In this document: positions 5,679-6,577 of the stretch, piece after piece | Layout of the letters: every line of letters starts with the position of its first letter | Position numbering within the stretch: the first letter of the stretch is position 1 | Source of the DNA: Actinomycetes bacterium | Lineage (GTDB): Bacteria; Actinomycetota; Actinomycetes; Mycobacteriales; Micromonosporaceae | Direction of reading: 5' to 3' | NCBI GenBank assembly: GCA_023437285.1 | Contig: JAEZGP010000216.1 | Span: 1-6,577 of the forward strand | DNA length: 6,577 bases | Notes under the pieces: model-generated | What the model was told of the DNA's origin: nothing | Seen by the model: the letters and a program-made list of their open reading frames with translations, nothing else | Database searches by the model: none | Program-made: the position numbers and the translations under genes

Positions 5679-6437
5679 TCAGTGCTCGGGGGCGATGTCC
5701 ATCGGGGAGCGCGTCAGCGGCGACAGCGGCATGTCGAACGGCACCAAGACGGTGAGCGTGCCACCGTCGGAGAACGTGAACGTCGTGCGCACCGAATCGC
5801 CCAGCACGAAGGCGCTGCCGCCGGGCGAGTTCTGCGCGTCCGGCTGGGTGAACTTGCTGAGGACAAGGTGCTGGCCCTGGCCGGGGACCAGCTCCAGGTA
5901 GCCGGCGGCGGGCACCCGGACCCGGAAGTTCGCCTCGCCGGCCGGCGGCGCGGCGGTCGCGCTGGCGCTGGGCGTCGCGCTGGCGCTGGGTGTCGCGGTC
6001 GCCCGGGCCGTCGCGGTCGCGCTGGCCGGGGCGGACGGGCTCGCGGTCACCTCGGCGGGCTCGTTCTCGGCCGGCGGAGTGGCCGAGGCAGTGCTCTTGG
6101 GGCCACCGGCGAGCAGCACCGCCTGCGCGCCCTCGGCGGTCACACCCGTCAGGTACACCGGCTCGCCGGTCTGGTTGAACAACCGCACCGACAGCGGCAC
6201 GTCCGCGCCGGGCTTGTAGCCCTCCGGGCCGTTGTAGACCACGACCAGGCCGCGCACGAAGATGCTGGCCGCCCCGCCGGCCGGGCCGACGGTGGCGTTG
6301 ATGCCGGGTACGGGGGCGACCTGCCGGGAGGTCTGCGTAACCTGGCCAGCGCTGCACGCGGAAACGGCGAGCAGGCCGGCGACCAGCGCGGACCCGGCGA
6401 CGATCCGGAAGGGGCGGCGCAGGGAGCTGGCGGTCAC
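5679..6437 (-). CDS. lpqE: LpqE-type lipoprotein, PCu(A)C-like fold with low-complexity insert
   Basis: Secreted, lipid-anchored protein of 252 residues. The signal peptide has basic residues at 7-11, a hydrophobic core at 13-25 and lipobox VSAC with lipidated Cys28. Residues about 55-112 are beta-rich (ASIFVRGLVVVYNG and VPLSVRLFNQTGEPVYLTGV). Residues 113-166 are almost only Ser, Ala, Thr and Pro. Residues about 167-236 resemble the second half of a PCu(A)C/DUF461 copper-chaperone domain (AAGYLELVPGQGQHLVLSKF, then TFTFSDGGTLTVLVPF). His190 stands where that family has its His, but the neighbouring methionines are replaced by Val and Leu, so copper binding is doubtful. GTG 6437 is supported by AGAGGA 7 nt upstream. 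Position next to radA and disA matches, from memory, M. tuberculosis lpqE (Rv3584). The role is unknown. Confidence 0.85.
   Translation of the reverse strand: MTASSLRRPFRIVAGSALVAGLLAVSACSAGQVTQTSRQVAPVPGINATVGPAGGAASIFVRGLVVVYNGPEGYKPGADVPLSVRLFNQTGEPVYLTGVTAEGAQAVLLAGGPKSTASATPPAENEPAEVTASPSAPASATATARATATPSASATPSASATAAPPAGEANFRVRVPAAGYLELVPGQGQHLVLSKFTQPDAQNSPGGSAFVLGDSVRTTFTFSDGGTLTVLVPFDMPLSPLTRSPMDIAPEH
5956..5991. repeat. 18-bp tandem repeat inside lpqE
   Basis: GTCGCGCTGGCGCTGGGC (5956-5973) is followed at once by a 17/18 identical copy (5974-5991), then degenerate units on to about 6027. On the minus strand it encodes Ser-Ala-Thr-Pro-type hexads. The 18-bp period keeps frame, so copy-number change would lengthen or shorten the linker without breaking the gene. 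Confidence 0.75.
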
Positions 6438-6444
6438 GGCGGTG

Positions 6445-6450
6445 TCCTCT
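6445..6450 (-). promoter_or_regulatory. Shine-Dalgarno AGAGGA of the lpqE gene
   Basis: AGAGGA lies 7 nt ahead of GTG 6437 and fixes that start. It contrasts with radA and disA, which lack one. Confidence 0.6.
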
Positions 6451-6474
6451 CGATCAACCTCTCCAACGGGCTAC

Positions 6475-6480
6475 AGCGTA
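6475..6480 (-). promoter_or_regulatory. -10 TACGCT, probable promoter of lpqE
   Basis: TACGCT (TAnnnT) on the minus strand would start transcription near 6468, giving a leader of about 31 nt that includes the AGAGGA ribosome site. It lies just downstream of the hairpin closing the preceding gene. No -35 is recognisable. Confidence 0.4.
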
Positions 6481-6483
6481 ATG

Positions 6484-6500
6484 GGCGCCCTACGGGCACC
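6484..6500 (-). terminator. Hairpin after the truncated right-edge gene
   Basis: On the minus strand GGTGCCC, loop GTA, GGGCGCC forms a 7-bp stem with one G-U pair. In plus-strand RNA that pair would be an A-C mismatch, which suggests it serves the minus strand. It begins at the last base of the TAG stop. No U tract follows. Confidence 0.45.
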
Positions 6501-6577
6501 TACGCAGACCCGCCCACCGCCGCCAGCAGCAGCGCCAGGTCAAGGACCGCCACGACGAGTACCACCCGGAAAAGCAC
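6500..6577 (-). CDS. C-terminal end of a hydrophobic, probably membrane protein (partial)
   Basis: The minus strand reads through the window edge for 25 codons and ends at TAG (6500-6502). The peptide is strongly hydrophobic (VVLVVAVLDLALLLAAV), long enough for one membrane-spanning helix, with a short GGSA tail. Third codon positions are mostly G or C, consistent with coding. The hairpin right after the stop supports a real gene end. The protein cannot be identified from this fragment, and the GTG at the edge need not be its start. Confidence 0.5.
   Translation of the reverse strand: MLFRVVLVVAVLDLALLLAAVGGSA

Noticed and set aside
1..6577. CRISPR array, tRNA, rRNA, transposase or integrase
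   Set aside because: No regularly spaced repeats, cloverleaf with CCA region or recombinase motif was seen on either strand.

Overview
The window is very GC-rich, uses GTG starts freely and carries TAnnnT-type -10 boxes placed directly in front of start codons. Together with the protein sequences this points to a high-GC actinomycete, most likely of the Micromonosporaceae (inference; no rRNA is present). It is ordinary chromosome: no transposase, phage, CRISPR or tRNA signature was seen.

Left part (1-1699): the 5' portion of mutY (adenine glycosylase for 8-oxoG:A mispairs) runs leftward out of the window. Only 29 bp away, diverging from it, is a tight two-gene operon: a GcvR-like double-ACT-domain protein and a peptide deformylase, joined by a GTGA stop/start overlap.

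Middle (1700-2296): a 597-bp stretch outside the main genes. It holds a long interrupted inverted repeat (about 1741-1900, with a perfect 17-bp core), a possible small protein gene of 92 codons (1947-2225), two hairpins and a promoter. The inverted repeat is the least explained structure in the window. Removing exactly 76 bp, a unit that includes one copy of a 10-bp direct repeat, would give a perfect 17-bp stem with a 5-nt loop.

Right part (2297-6577): a membrane-anchored, BsuPI-like secreted-domain protein converges on disA (diadenylate cyclase). DisA is preceded on the same strand by radA (DNA repair ATPase) and an LpqE-type lipoprotein. The window ends in the last 25 codons of a hydrophobic protein, followed by a hairpin. 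The order lpqE-radA-disA, then a convergent membrane protein, then mutY, matches from memory the Mycobacterium tuberculosis Rv3584-Rv3589 neighbourhood; here the ACT/deformylase pair occupies the place of the carbonic anhydrase gene.

How the genes work together: MutY, RadA and DisA are all genome-integrity proteins. DisA couples DNA state to c-di-AMP, and RadA is reported to restrain DisA in mycobacteria. disA and radA each have what looks like their own leaderless promoter (TAnnnT, 7 nt, GTG). The ACT/deformylase pair may link one-carbon or glycine status with N-formyl removal, but that is only a context-based idea.
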